DNA of 64,000 nt, from the NCBI RefSeq assembly GCF_015354245.1, contig NZ_JADKYZ010000005.1:62001-126000 (forward strand), written 5' to 3'. This DNA is from Diaphorobacter caeni (GTDB lineage Bacteria; Pseudomonadota; Gammaproteobacteria; Burkholderiales; Burkholderiaceae_C). This document shows, one piece after another, positions 46,489-57,010 of the stretch. Both the position numbers and the translations under genes were made by a program. The notes under the pieces are model-generated. The model saw nothing but the letters and a program-made list of their open reading frames with translations. It ran no database searches and had not been told where the DNA came from. Positions within the stretch are counted from its first letter, which is position 1, and each line of letters begins with the position of its first letter.

Positions 46489-49400
46489 ATGGCATATCGA
46501 TTGGCACTTGATTTGGGCTCGACATCTTTGGGCTGGGCTGTTTTACGTCTCAACGAGAAATTTGAACCCACGGCGTTGATGAAGGCGGGCGTTCGCATCT
46601 TCAGCGATGGTCGCAATCCAAAAGACGGTAGCTCCCTCGCCGTCACCCGTCGTGCCGCACGTGCCATGCGCCGCCGTCGTGATCGTCTGCTCAAGCGCAA
46701 GGAGCGGATGTTGCGCAAGCTGATCGATTACGGCTTTTTCCCCGCAGACGAAGCGGCACGCAAATCGCTTGAAACGCTGAATCCTTATGAATTGCGTGCC
46801 AAGGGCCTGAATGAAGCGCTGAAACCCGCAGAGTTCGCGCGTGCACTGTTCCATCTGAATCAGCGGCGTGGTTTTCTGAGCAATCGCAAGACGGACAAAA
46901 AGGACAACGACAGCGGAGCGCTCAAGCAGGCCATTGGCACGGTGCGCGCGCAGTTGCAAGTAACGGGCTGCCGTACCGTAGGTGAGTGGTTCTGGACGGA
47001 GCGCATGCAGCGGCGCGTCGAGGGCGTGAAGGGCCAGGGCGTTCGCGCGCGATATCGCGAGACGCCTTTCACGAATGACGAAGGCAAGAAGCGCGTCGAC
47101 AAGCGTTATGACCTGTACCTTGATCGTGCGATGGTTGCGCAGGAGTTTGATGCACTTTGGGCTGCGCAGGCGGCGTTCAATCCGGCACAGTTCAATGAAG
47201 CTGCGCGGGCGGATCTGCGCGATACGCTGCTGTTTCAGCGCAATCTACGGCCCGTCAAGCCGGGGCGTTGCACGTTGTTGCCTGAGGAAGAACGTGCACC
47301 GCTTGCGTTGCCCAGCACGCAGCGCTTTCGCATCTATCAGGAGGTGAACCATCTGCGCGTGCTGCATGATGATTTGAGTGAGACGGCACTCACGTTTGAA
47401 CAACGCGACAAGATTGTGGCGATGCTGGAGAGCAAGCAAAAGGTCACGTTCGAGCAGATGCGCAAGGCGCTGGGTCTGTCTGGCAGCACTCAGTTCAATC
47501 TGGAAGACGCCAAACGGCAGGAGCTCAAAGGCAACGCCACAGCAGCTGTTTTGGGCAAGAAAGAGATGTTGGGTGCGCGGTGGGCGGAGCTTGATGCGGC
47601 ACTGCAGGACGACATCGTCTGGCAGCTTCAAACCGAAGAAAGTGAAGAACGGTTGATTGCCTGGCTGGAACAGAATGTCGGTGTGGATGCGAACCGTGCC
47701 GACGCCATCGCCAATGCTGGACTGCCGGAAGGATATGGCAGCCTGAGTCGCAAAGCCTTGGCATTGATCCTGCCAGAGTTGCAACGCGACGTGGTCACCT
47801 ATGACAAGGCGGTGCAGGCTGCGGGCTTTTCGCATCACAGCGATCTGGGATTCAACTTCGAGTACAACGAAGCCGATGTTGAACAGATCGGTGAGCGCAC
47901 CATTGCGACGACGGGTGAAGTCAAACCAGTATTCGCATTCAAGCAATTGCCTTATTACGGACGCGCTTTGCAGCGCCACGTCGCCTTCGGTAGCGGCAAG
48001 CTTGACGATTCAGAAGAAAAGCGCTTTGGAAAGATAGCCAATCCCACGGTGCACATCGGTTTGAATCAGGTGCGTGTGGTGGTCAACGCGCTCATCCGCA
48101 AGTACGGCAGGCCGACAGAGGTGGTGATTGAACTGGCTCGCGACCTGAAGCAAAGCCGGGAGCAGAAGCAGGAAGCGCAACGCAAGCAGGCGGACAACCA
48201 GAGGCGCAATGAACGCATTCGCCGGTCAATTTCAGAAGTACTGGGCATTGCCGAAACACGCGTTCGCACGACCGATGTGCAGAAATGGATTCTTTGGGAA
48301 GAGCTGAGCTTTGATGTCGCGGATCGGCGCTGCCCCTACAGCGGCGTGCAAATCAGCGCGGCGATGCTGCTGAGCGATCAGGTGGAAATCGAGCACATTC
48401 TGCCGTTTTCCAAAACGCTCGACGACAGCCTCAACAATCGTACGGTGGCTATGCGCCAGGCCAATCGCATCAAGCACAACCGCCCGCCGTGGGATGCACG
48501 CGCAGATTTTGAATCGCAAGGCTGGAGTTACGACGGCATTTTGCTGCGCGCAGAACGTATGCCATTACGCAAGCGCTATCGCTTCGCGGCTGATGGTTAT
48601 GAGCGCTGGCTGGGCGAGGATAAGGATTTTCTGGCGCGCGCCTTGAATGACACCCGCTACCTGTCGCGTGTTGCTGCTGAGTATTTGCGGTTTGTCGCGC
48701 CCGGTAGTGCAACGCGCGTCATTCCAGGCCAGATGACTGCGCTACTGCGTGGCAAATTCGGTCTCAACGATGTTCTCGGACTAGATGGAGAAAAGAATCG
48801 CAACGACCATCGCCATCATGCGGTGGATGCCTGTGTGATTGGTGTGACGGATCAAGGTTTGATGCAGCGGTTTGCCCGCGCAAGCGCAGAGGCGAGAGAA
48901 GGGGGCCTGACGAGGTTGGTGGACGATATGCCACTGCCGTGGAAGACATATCGCGAGCACGTGGAGCGCGCTGTTCGGCATATCTGGGTGAGCCATAAGC
49001 CGGATCACGGATACGAAGGCGCGATGATGGAGGAGACCAGCTACGGTATTCGGCGTGATGGGGTGATCAAGCAGCGCAAGAAGGCAGATGGAAGCGCTGG
49101 GCGGGAGATCAGCAATCTTGTGCGGATTGCGGAACTCGGGCAGCCTTTGCGTCATGGTATTGACGCTGCAGGGTCGCCACTTCCATATAAAGGGTACCTT
49201 CGTGGACGCAATTACTGTTTCGAGATTTCTCAGGGTGAGCGCGGTAAATGGGGAGGTCAGGTTATATCCACTTTTGAGGCTTATGCGATTGTCGGAAAAG
49301 GCGGGTTGAAACAATTGCGCCATCCTGGAATCAGTCAAAGCGGGAAGCCGCTTGTGATGCGGCTCGTCATTGGCGATTTCATACGTCTCGAATTGGAAGG

Positions 49401-49614
49401 GCGAATGCAGCTTATGAGGGTTGTAACAATTTTTGCTAATGGGCAGGTTTTTATGGCTGCACCGAACGAAGCAAATGTCGATGCGCGAAACAGGGATAAG
49501 CAAAGCGATTTCGCGTATATCTCAAAGATGGCAGGCTCACTCCAAAAAGCAAAAGCGCGACAAGTGAGCCTATCGCCGCTCGGCGAGCTTCGCGACCCAG
49601 GCTTCAAGGAGTAA
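46489..49614 (+). CDS. cas9: Type II-C CRISPR-associated endonuclease Cas9
   Basis: 1041 residues from ATG 46489 (MAYRLALDLGSTSLGWAVL); in-frame ATGs at 46435 and 46462 are upstream alternatives. RuvC-I Asp8, the arginine-rich bridge helix (RRAARAMRRRRDRLLKRKERML, about 53-75), RuvC-II Glu548 (EVVIELARDLKQS), HNH with E635-H636 in VEIEHILPFSKTLDDSLNNRTV, and RuvC-III H776-H777-D780 (HRHHAVDACV) are all present, so both nuclease sites look active. The compact length and the cas9-cas1-cas2 operon without csn2 or cas4 define subtype II-C. The PAM-interacting C-terminus cannot be assigned a PAM from sequence alone. cas1 starts 5 bp downstream. Confidence 0.97.
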   Translation: MAYRLALDLGSTSLGWAVLRLNEKFEPTALMKAGVRIFSDGRNPKDGSSLAVTRRAARAMRRRRDRLLKRKERMLRKLIDYGFFPADEAARKSLETLNPYELRAKGLNEALKPAEFARALFHLNQRRGFLSNRKTDKKDNDSGALKQAIGTVRAQLQVTGCRTVGEWFWTERMQRRVEGVKGQGVRARYRETPFTNDEGKKRVDKRYDLYLDRAMVAQEFDALWAAQAAFNPAQFNEAARADLRDTLLFQRNLRPVKPGRCTLLPEEERAPLALPSTQRFRIYQEVNHLRVLHDDLSETALTFEQRDKIVAMLESKQKVTFEQMRKALGLSGSTQFNLEDAKRQELKGNATAAVLGKKEMLGARWAELDAALQDDIVWQLQTEESEERLIAWLEQNVGVDANRADAIANAGLPEGYGSLSRKALALILPELQRDVVTYDKAVQAAGFSHHSDLGFNFEYNEADVEQIGERTIATTGEVKPVFAFKQLPYYGRALQRHVAFGSGKLDDSEEKRFGKIANPTVHIGLNQVRVVVNALIRKYGRPTEVVIELARDLKQSREQKQEAQRKQADNQRRNERIRRSISEVLGIAETRVRTTDVQKWILWEELSFDVADRRCPYSGVQISAAMLLSDQVEIEHILPFSKTLDDSLNNRTVAMRQANRIKHNRPPWDARADFESQGWSYDGILLRAERMPLRKRYRFAADGYERWLGEDKDFLARALNDTRYLSRVAAEYLRFVAPGSATRVIPGQMTALLRGKFGLNDVLGLDGEKNRNDHRHHAVDACVIGVTDQGLMQRFARASAEAREGGLTRLVDDMPLPWKTYREHVERAVRHIWVSHKPDHGYEGAMMEETSYGIRRDGVIKQRKKADGSAGREISNLVRIAELGQPLRHGIDAAGSPLPYKGYLRGRNYCFEISQGERGKWGGQVISTFEAYAIVGKGGLKQLRHPGISQSGKPLVMRLVIGDFIRLELEGRMQLMRVVTIFANGQVFMAAPNEANVDARNRDKQSDFAYISKMAGSLQKAKARQVSLSPLGELRDPGFKE

Positions 49615-49619
49615 CGAAC

Positions 49620-50549
49620 ATGGTGGGCCGAATCGTCGAAATTGCAGATGACCGGCGCCACCTTTTCGTCAGCCGAGGTTTCATGGTCGTACGCGATGCG
49701 GAAGGAGAGCGCAAGGAGCTTGGACAGATCCCGCTGGACGATATTGCCGCCGTCATCGCAAACGCGCATGGCATCACCTATACCAACAATTTGTTAGTGG
49801 CCTTGGCTGAAAAAGGCGCACCGTTTGTATTGTGTGGAGCCAATCACAATGTGGTCGGAATGCTGTTCACCCTTGATGGTCACCATGTGCAGTCCAAGCG
49901 CATCGAGGCACAGATTGCAGCCAGCCAACCCACCGTCAAACGGCTGTGGGCCTCAGTCGTCAAATCCAAACTGCAACAACAGGCCGCTGCGCTGGAAGCT
50001 ACAGGCGCGCCGTCCATTCCCTTGAGCGCCTTGGTGGGAAAGGTGCGCAGTGGTGACCCGGAGAATCTCGAAGGTCAAGGTGCTCGCCGATACTGGGGCC
50101 TGCTGTTTGGTAGTGATTTCAGGCGAGACCAGGACGGCGGTGGTCTCAATGCCATGCTGAATTACGGCTACACCGTATTGCGCTCTGCGATGGCCCGTGG
50201 TGTGGTTGCAGCAGGATTGCATCCGAGCATCGGACTGCACCATAGCAATGATGCAAATCCCATGCGATTGGTGGATGATCTGATGGAGCCTTTTCGTCCG
50301 GTGGTCGATCTCAAGGTCTGGCAATTGAATCGCGCTGGAGAGGCACAAGTCACGCCAGAAACCAAACGATCACTGGTGCGTGTTCTGTATGACGATTTGC
50401 CAACCAATGTGGGTGTCACTCCAGTCATGGTTTGCATGCATCGGCTGGCGACATCGCTGGCACAGGTTTTTCTTGATGAGCGCAACAAATTGGATCTTCC
50501 GCTTCCAGGTTTGCCGCTTTCCCTTGCTGGGAGTCTGGACGCAGATTGA
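49620..50549 (+). CDS. cas1: CRISPR-associated integrase Cas1 (type II)
   Basis: 309 residues. Cas1 with Cas2 inserts new spacers. The metal-binding residues are visible: Glu in DPENLEGQGARRYW (E148/E151), His in SIGLHHSNDANP (H207/H208) and the acidic pair in VDDLMEPFRPVVD (D219-D220/E223). The N-terminal beta domain (GRIVEIADDRRHLFVSRGFMVV) is typical of type II Cas1. Only 5 bp separates it from cas9. Normal length and intact active site suggest the locus can still acquire spacers. Confidence 0.96.
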   Translation: MVGRIVEIADDRRHLFVSRGFMVVRDAEGERKELGQIPLDDIAAVIANAHGITYTNNLLVALAEKGAPFVLCGANHNVVGMLFTLDGHHVQSKRIEAQIAASQPTVKRLWASVVKSKLQQQAAALEATGAPSIPLSALVGKVRSGDPENLEGQGARRYWGLLFGSDFRRDQDGGGLNAMLNYGYTVLRSAMARGVVAAGLHPSIGLHHSNDANPMRLVDDLMEPFRPVVDLKVWQLNRAGEAQVTPETKRSLVRVLYDDLPTNVGVTPVMVCMHRLATSLAQVFLDERNKLDLPLPGLPLSLAGSLDAD

Positions 50550-50612
50550 TTCATTGAGTCGTGGCTAGTTCACGCGATTGAAAAGCAAACCAGGAGGAAA
50601 GGTGAACTCAAC

Positions 50613-50939
50613 ATGCTTTCTGGATACAGGCTTATGTGGATGCTGGTGATGTTCGACCTACCAGTGGTCACCAAGCCAGAACGAAAAGCCGCGACGGGCT
50701 TTCGCAACGCCCTGCTGGACATCGGATTCGAGATGAGTCAGTTCAGCGTATATCTGCGTTTTTGCACCAGTCAGACGCAGGTGGACACGCTGTGCAAGGC
50801 CGTTGAGCGGGTCTTGCCAAGCGGTGGCAAAGTTCATATTCTTCAGTTCACCGACAAACAGTACGGACGCACGATCACCTTCCACGGACGGAGCGCCCAA
50901 AGGCCGAAAAAAGCGCCTGATCAGTTTGATCTTTTTTGA
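50613..50939 (+). CDS. cas2: CRISPR-associated protein Cas2
   Basis: 108 residues with the ferredoxin-like Cas2 fold (WMLVMFDLPVVTKPERKAATGFRNALLDIGFEMSQFSVYLRFC, then VLPSGGKVHILQFTDKQYG). The Asp in MFDLPV is the conserved acidic residue. AGGAGGAA precedes the ATG at 50613. The C-terminal GRSAQRPKKAPDQFDLF tail is usual for type II-C Cas2. The gene ends 25 bp before the array-side terminator. Confidence 0.95.
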   Translation: MLSGYRLMWMLVMFDLPVVTKPERKAATGFRNALLDIGFEMSQFSVYLRFCTSQTQVDTLCKAVERVLPSGGKVHILQFTDKQYGRTITFHGRSAQRPKKAPDQFDLF

Positions 50940-50963
50940 GGTGAATCGTGAATTATTGGGCTG

Positions 50964-50998
50964 AAAAAACGAAAAACCCCTTGAGAAATCAAGGGGTT
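50964..50998 (-). terminator. Rho-independent terminator for minus-strand transcription of the CRISPR array
   Basis: AACCCCTTGA / TCAAGGGGTT form a 10-bp stem with a 4-nt loop (50975-50998). On the minus strand it is followed by TTTTTCGTTTTTTC, a strong T-tract; the plus strand has none. It lies between cas2 and the first repeat, so it stops transcripts leaving the array toward cas2. Confidence 0.82.
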
Positions 50999-51009
50999 AT
51001 CGTCGGCGC

Positions 51010-54000
51010 AGTTTAGTTCACTGGGATATGTGCACTGGTCGGAACTCGGAGCGGTCGGGTCTGCGCCGCCTGGTTAGTTTAGTTCACTGGGATATGTGCA
51101 CTGGTCGGAACTCCGCACGGCAATCGCTGCTGTATGGCGGCAGTTTAGTTCACTGGGATATGTGCACTGGTCGGAACTTGCCCGCGAGTCTCACGCTCGC
51201 ACTGCTGAGTTTAGTTCACTGGGATATGTGCACTGGTCGGAACTACACCTACCCAGTCAAATTCATCCACAACAGTTTAGTTCACTGGGATATGTGCACT
51301 GGTCGGAACACGATGAACGCGATCGCATGCACTCCGAAAAGTTTAGTTCACTGGGATATGTGCACTGGTCGGAACGCGCGCCCACCGGGGTCTACGCAAC
51401 GCGCAGTTTAGTTCACTGGGATATGTGCACTGGTCGGAACGGATGGCTGACAAGTGACATCGTGTTCGGCAGTTTAGTTCACTGGGATATGTGCACTGGT
51501 CGGAACACAGGGTAGGCTACCCCCACAGGGCATCAGAGTTTAGTTCACTGGGATATGTGCACTGGTCGGAACGTAGGACATTTTCGTAGTTGGTGATGGT
51601 GCAGTTTAGTTCACTGGGATATGTGCACTGGTCGGAACAGAACGATGGAGGAAATCTGGGCGATGGCAAGTTTAGTTCACTGGGATATGTGCACTGGTCG
51701 GAACCTGATCGACAAAGACACCTATCAGCCCTGCAGTTTAGTTCACTGGGATATGTGCACTGGTCGGAACCCGCCTGTACACCGAGATCATCGATGACGA
51801 AGTTTAGTTCACTGGGATATGTGCACTGGTCGGAACACTCCTCACGGACTCGCAAGCCAACGCCTCAGTTTAGTTCACTGGGATATGTGCACTGGTCGGA
51901 ACCATGGTCTACAGAGCTTCAAGGTGCGTTAGAGTTTAGTTCACTGGGATATGTGCACTGGTCGGAACTGCCCCCTCGTAGTCCCGCGCCTTGTACGCAG
52001 TTTAGTTCACTGGGATATGTGCACTGGTCGGAACACCACAAGGACACATACGCAGAACGCTTTCAAGTTTAGTTCACTGGGATATGTGCACTGGTCGGAA
52101 CATGAATACCAGGGATGAACTCTTGGTCGATAGTTTAGTTCACTGGGATATGTGCACTGGTCGGAACACGACGAAAAACATCTTCGCGTCCGCCGTGAGT
52201 TTAGTTCACTGGGATATGTGCACTGGTCGGAACAGTTTGTGAATTGACATCAAGCATCAACATAGTTTAGTTCACTGGGATATGTGCACTGGTCGGAACT
52301 ATGAGTAACCATGGAAGAAAAGAACCATTAGTTTAGTTCACTGGGATATGTGCACTGGTCGGAACGCAATGGATGCTTGACCGCTGGCGTGCTGGAGTTT
52401 AGTTCACTGGGATATGTGCACTGGTCGGAACTAAGGCGGGGCGGTTTCGTACGGCCACGGTAGTTTAGTTCACTGGGATATGTGCACTGGTCGGAACCGA
52501 GTACGGCTACCCCGAAAGCGTGACGTCAGTTTAGTTCACTGGGATATGTGCACTGGTCGGAACATCACTGGCCGAATGTACTCGGCGGACAAGAGTTTAG
52601 TTCACTGGGATATGTGCACTGGTCGGAACTGTATGCGGTATCAACTGCAGGGGGCGCAGAGTTTAGTTCACTGGGATATGTGCACTGGTCGGAACACACC
52701 ACGCGTGTCTACGCGTCGCTGGCAGAGTTTAGTTCACTGGGATATGTGCACTGGTCGGAACTTGGGTGACCGCTGGGCATCGCTGCGCGTGAGTTTAGTT
52801 CACTGGGATATGTGCACTGGTCGGAACACGCAAATACGAAGTGACAGCAGTCACAGGAGTTTAGTTCACTGGGATATGTGCACTGGTCGGAACTGGAAGT
52901 GGCGAGACCTGATCGATGCAGGCAGTTTAGTTCACTGGGATATGTGCACTGGTCGGAACCTCCAGCGGGTGCAGGTGCTCGCAGTCCGGAGTTTAGTTCA
53001 CTGGGATATGTGCACTGGTCGGAACCCAATTCATGCAAAAGGAAAAGATCTTCGAAGTTTAGTTCACTGGGATATGTGCACTGGTCGGAACACCATCACC
53101 ATCCACATCATCGACGAGCCCAGTTTAGTTCACTGGGATATGTGCACTGGTCGGAACTCATGCCCCTGGGCGGCGAAGGCATCGCGAGTTTAGTTCACTG
53201 GGATATGTGCACTGGTCGGAACGCTGAGTGGGTGCTGGCAGAGAAGTACCAGAGTTTAGTTCACTGGGATATGTGCACTGGTCGGAACCCAACTACCCCG
53301 CCAGCGCAAACCAACCCAAGTTTAGTTCACTGGGATATGTGCACTGGTCGGAACATGACAAACGCATGGTGAAAAATCCCTGGTAGTTTAGTTCACTGGG
53401 ATATGTGCACTGGTCGGAACAAGACCAGCAAGCAATTCCTCGCCGACTTGAGTTTAGTTCACTGGGATATGTGCACTGGTCGGAACGCGCAGCGGCAAGA
53501 TCTACAGCCGCTGGAAAGTTTAGTTCACTGGGATATGTGCACTGGTCGGAACGAGAAGTTGTTGATCGAGCCCATCTCAGCAGTTTAGTTCACTGGGATA
53601 TGTGCACTGGTCGGAACTTGAGGTTCGCGTTGTCACAGCGGCAACGAAGTTTAGTTCACTGGGATATGTGCACTGGTCGGAACTCATAGATGCGCGTGAA
53701 ATCGCCGTCTACGAGTTTAGTTCACTGGGATATGTGCACTGGTCGGAACTGCTGGTGGGCCGCCCAGAAGGCTTGCGCCAGTTTAGTTCACTGGGATATG
53801 TGCACTGGTCGGAACCGCAACGTCTTACCTGCGATTGCTGACGGCAGTTTAGTTCACTGGGATATGTGCACTGGTCGGAACACACCATGGGCGGCAAACA
53901 GTACCAGGTGAAGTTTAGTTCACTGGGATATGTGCACTGGTCGGAACGCGCATCGAACTGGATGCATGGCTGATGAGAGTTTAGTTCACTGGGATATGTG

Positions 54001-56124
54001 CACTGGTCGGAACTCATGCTGCAAGTCGGCGTGATGCGTGTTCAGTTTAGTTCACTGGGATATGTGCACTGGTCGGAACTACATCACCTCAGGCGACCAG
54101 CGCTTCGTCAGTTTAGTTCACTGGGATATGTGCACTGGTCGGAGCGACATCGGCGCGGTCGGCGCGAAGGCCGAGAGTTTAGTTCACTGGGATATGTGCA
54201 CTGGTCGGAACGCGACCCCGTTGTAGGTCTTGCCGTCTGGGAGTTTAGTTCACTGGGATATGTGCACTGGTCGGAACCCATCGTCTGGCCTTGGCATGTA
54301 GCGTACGAGTTTAGTTCACTGGGATATGTGCACTGGTCGGAACTCAAACATCACGCAGGTGTGGTGCCGCCCGAGTTTAGTTCACTGGGATATGTGCACT
54401 GGTCGGAACGGTCCTGCCTTCCGTAGTCCTTGACCATCAAGTTTAGTTCACTGGGATATGTGCACTGGTCGGAACGCCACGGCGCGCACCTGCTTGGCGG
54501 CATGCAGTTTAGTTCACTGGGATATGTGCACTGGTCGGAACAAAGAATCAGTAATGGAACGCCTCAAAAAGAGTTTAGTTCACTGGGATATGTGCACTGG
54601 TCGGAACAGGATGCGCCGTGGTACTGGGGCGGCAGCGAGTTTAGTTCACTGGGATATGTGCACTGGTCGGAACAGGATGCGCCGTGGTACTGGGGCGGCA
54701 GCGAGTTTAGTTCACTGGGATATGTGCACTGGTCGGAACCCACTCGGGCACCCCACGGTGAACGGTAAGAGTTTAGTTCACTGGGATATGTGCACTGGTC
54801 GGAACGCAGACGCTGCAAACGTTCCCGGCGATGGCAGTTTAGTTCACTGGGATATGTGCACTGGTCGGAACGACGAAGAGGTGGACAACGAGGACGAGAG
54901 CAGTTTAGTTCACTGGGATATGTGCACTGGTCGGAACGTATCTCCGGGGTTCAGTGTTTGTGAGCCTAGTTTAGTTCACTGGGATATGTGCACTGGTCGG
55001 AACTTGCGGAGCTTCATCGCCTTGACCTCACTCAGTTTAGTTCACTGGGATATGTGCACTGGTCGGAACCGGTCATACCCGTGGCCCTCAGCCCACGCGA
55101 GTTTAGTTCACTGGGATATGTGCACTGGTCGGAACCCGCTCACATAATCGAAGCCCTTTGGGGGAAGTTTAGTTCACTGGGATATGTGCACTGGTCGGAA
55201 CTCACGACTGCATCGAAGATCAGGGCGTCACAGTTTAGTTCACTGGGATATGTGCACTGGTCGGAACGGGGGTTACTGGCCCGTGGCACGCAGAGCGAGT
55301 TTAGTTCACTGGGATATGTGCACTGGTCGGAACTGCACCTTCGGGTGGAAGCGCAAGAGCGACAGTTTAGTTCACTGGGATATGTGCACTGGTCGGAACT
55401 CCGGGCCTTTTTTGAAGCCAGTTTTGCACAGTTTAGTTCACTGGGATATGTGCACTGGTCGGAACTGTGTTTGCGCCCCTGTCGAAACCCCCAAGAGTTT
55501 AGTTCACTGGGATATGTGCACTGGTCGGAACTGCAGACCAGATCGCGGTGGGCTTCGAGCAAGTTTAGTTCACTGGGATATGTGCACTGGTCGGAACTCG
55601 TGGACCGATCAGGAACCAGTCAGGGTGAGTTTAGTTCACTGGGATATGTGCACTGGTCGGAACTTCATCGAGAACCTGATGCTCAATCCGTCGAGTTTAG
55701 TTCACTGGGATATGTGCACTGGTCGGAACTATCAAGTCCTTTCTGTGCGGATACACACAAGTTTAGTTCACTGGGATATGTGCACTGGTCGGAACAGCAG
55801 CCCTCAATCACAAAGCCACTGATGAGTTTAGTTCACTGGGATATGTGCACTGGTCGGAACAAGACCTATCACCGTAACAAGCCTGCCGACAGTTTAGTTC
55901 ACTGGGATATGTGCACTGGTCGGAACGCGTGAAGCGCTTGGCGTAGTCCTTCACATAGTTTAGTTCACTGGGATATGTGCACTGGTCGGAACGCGTGAAG
56001 CGCTTGGCGTAGTCCTTCACATAGTTTAGTTCACTGGGATATGTGCACTGGTCGGAACATAAGCAAACATCACATCAGCGAGGCGCTTAGTTTAGTTCAC
56101 TGGGAAATGTGCACCGCTCAGAAA
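51010..56124 (-). CRISPR. Type II-C CRISPR array: 78 repeats of 36 nt, 77 spacers
   Basis: Repeats start AGTTTAGTTC and end GTCGGAAC on the plus strand. Counting each repeat start gives 78 copies: spacers are 30 nt except four of 29 nt and one of 31 nt. All copies I read are identical except 54110-54145 (A to G near its end) and the last (56089-56124), which is degenerate at several positions in its right half. Minus-strand transcription is inferred from the tracrRNA pairing and the terminator at 50964-50998. Adjacent duplicated spacers occur at 54608/54674 and 55927/55993. The likely adaptation end is next to cas2, because the degenerate repeat marks the far end. Spacer targets are unknown here. 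Confidence 0.98.
56089..56124 (-). repeat. Degenerate terminal CRISPR repeat
   Basis: The left half matches the consensus (AGTTTAGTTCACTGGGA), but position 18 and much of the right third differ (GCACCGCTCAGAAA). It abuts the stop codon of the HEPN-like gene by 11 bp and marks the oldest end of the array. Confidence 0.9.
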
Positions 56125-56135
56125 TCTCCGTTCGC

Positions 56136-56795
56136 TCACGCCATCTCCACCACCGGATAGCAGGTCTCGCCCCATTCCGTTTCCGTGCTGCCGAGCATGA
56201 TGGCGATGATCACGGGGACGAGTTTTCCCATGATGTTGCAGCAGTCCTGCAGTTGTTGGCGGTTGACGGAGCCGTTCCATGTCGCGCCGCCGTGCATGAG
56301 TTGGTTGCGCACCGTGTAGATGCGCTGCAGCACCAGTGTGAGCAGGTCGGGGGTGTTGCCGTTGGACAGGAGCTTGTTGGCGCGTTGCTTGCCGTTTTCG
56401 AAGCGCTCCTTCCAGGAGTCCTCGGTGATGTGGCCGCGGTGATAGGCCCAGAAGGACTCGAAGACGTAGGGGTTGCCGAGCAGCACGCGGATGGGGCCGC
56501 TGAACTCCTTCCAGACCAGCCAGTCCAGATGCTTCTCGGCATCCTGCCGGTGCAGGCGGTTCAGAAAATCGGTGAAGGTCAGCTGGGTGCTCAGTCGCTG
56601 TTCGCGCGGCAGCTCCTGCGCGTAGGCCGAGTTGAAGGCGATCCACAGGAAGATGAAGCGGCCATCGGGGTCGTCCTCGCATTGTTCCGCGCGGTTCAGC
56701 CAACTGAGCGCGCGATGGATGCGCATGTTCAGCGCCTTGGGCATGCCGTCGCGCACGGCGCGGTGGTGTTCCTTGAGCATGGCGTAGCAACTCAT
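56136..56795 (-). CDS. HEPN-like protein of unknown function next to the CRISPR array
   Basis: 219 residues from ATG 56795, preceded by AGGGGA; a longer open frame reaches 56921 without a better start. The protein is helical, without signal peptide. Near the C-terminus, RIYTVRNQLMHGG has the R-x(4)-H motif (R163, H168) found in HEPN domains of ribonucleases and in Apea-like HEPN families. The central part (DGRFIFLWIAFNSAYAQELP) recalls HEPN proteins of toxin or defence loci. Not a known Cas protein. It is transcribed toward the array, so its transcript may run into the array. Confidence 0.7.
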   Translation of the reverse strand: MSCYAMLKEHHRAVRDGMPKALNMRIHRALSWLNRAEQCEDDPDGRFIFLWIAFNSAYAQELPREQRLSTQLTFTDFLNRLHRQDAEKHLDWLVWKEFSGPIRVLLGNPYVFESFWAYHRGHITEDSWKERFENGKQRANKLLSNGNTPDLLTLVLQRIYTVRNQLMHGGATWNGSVNRQQLQDCCNIMGKLVPVIIAIMLGSTETEWGETCYPVVEMA

Positions 56796-56888
56796 CTGTC
56801 GTCCCCTTTGGTGATGCGGTCGTGGATCCGGTATGTAAGTGTATGTGTCAATTCCGGTATGCCGCAGTGCAATGGGGGATCGCAAGGG

Positions 56889-56924
56889 AAAAAGGTGTTC
56901 GGGTGGCCTCTGCCCGAACACCTT
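56889..56924 (-). terminator. Rho-independent terminator of the glycerophosphodiesterase gene
   Basis: AAGGTGTTCGGG / CCCGAACACCTT give a perfect 12-bp stem; on the minus strand a TTTTT tract follows. Lies 87 bp after the gene end. Confidence 0.88.
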
Positions 56925-57010
56925 GCAGGTGATGTGCTTCGCGACGACGGTCGGCCGATGGCCTGCCGTGTCGCGTCAGATCGGAATCAGGAAATCAAGG
57001 AGCCGGTGAA

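Noticed and set aside
51028-55932. Long open frames with repeated SLVHWDMCTGRN or FSSLGYVHWSE motifs
   Set aside because: These are reading frames through the CRISPR array; the 66-nt period is divisible by three and the repeat has no stop in several frames.
56092-56790. Minus-strand open frame in another phase over the HEPN-like gene
   Set aside because: It is Arg/Pro/Gln-rich, reads into the degenerate repeat, and has no domain; the 56136-56795 frame has a ribosome-binding site and a normal composition.
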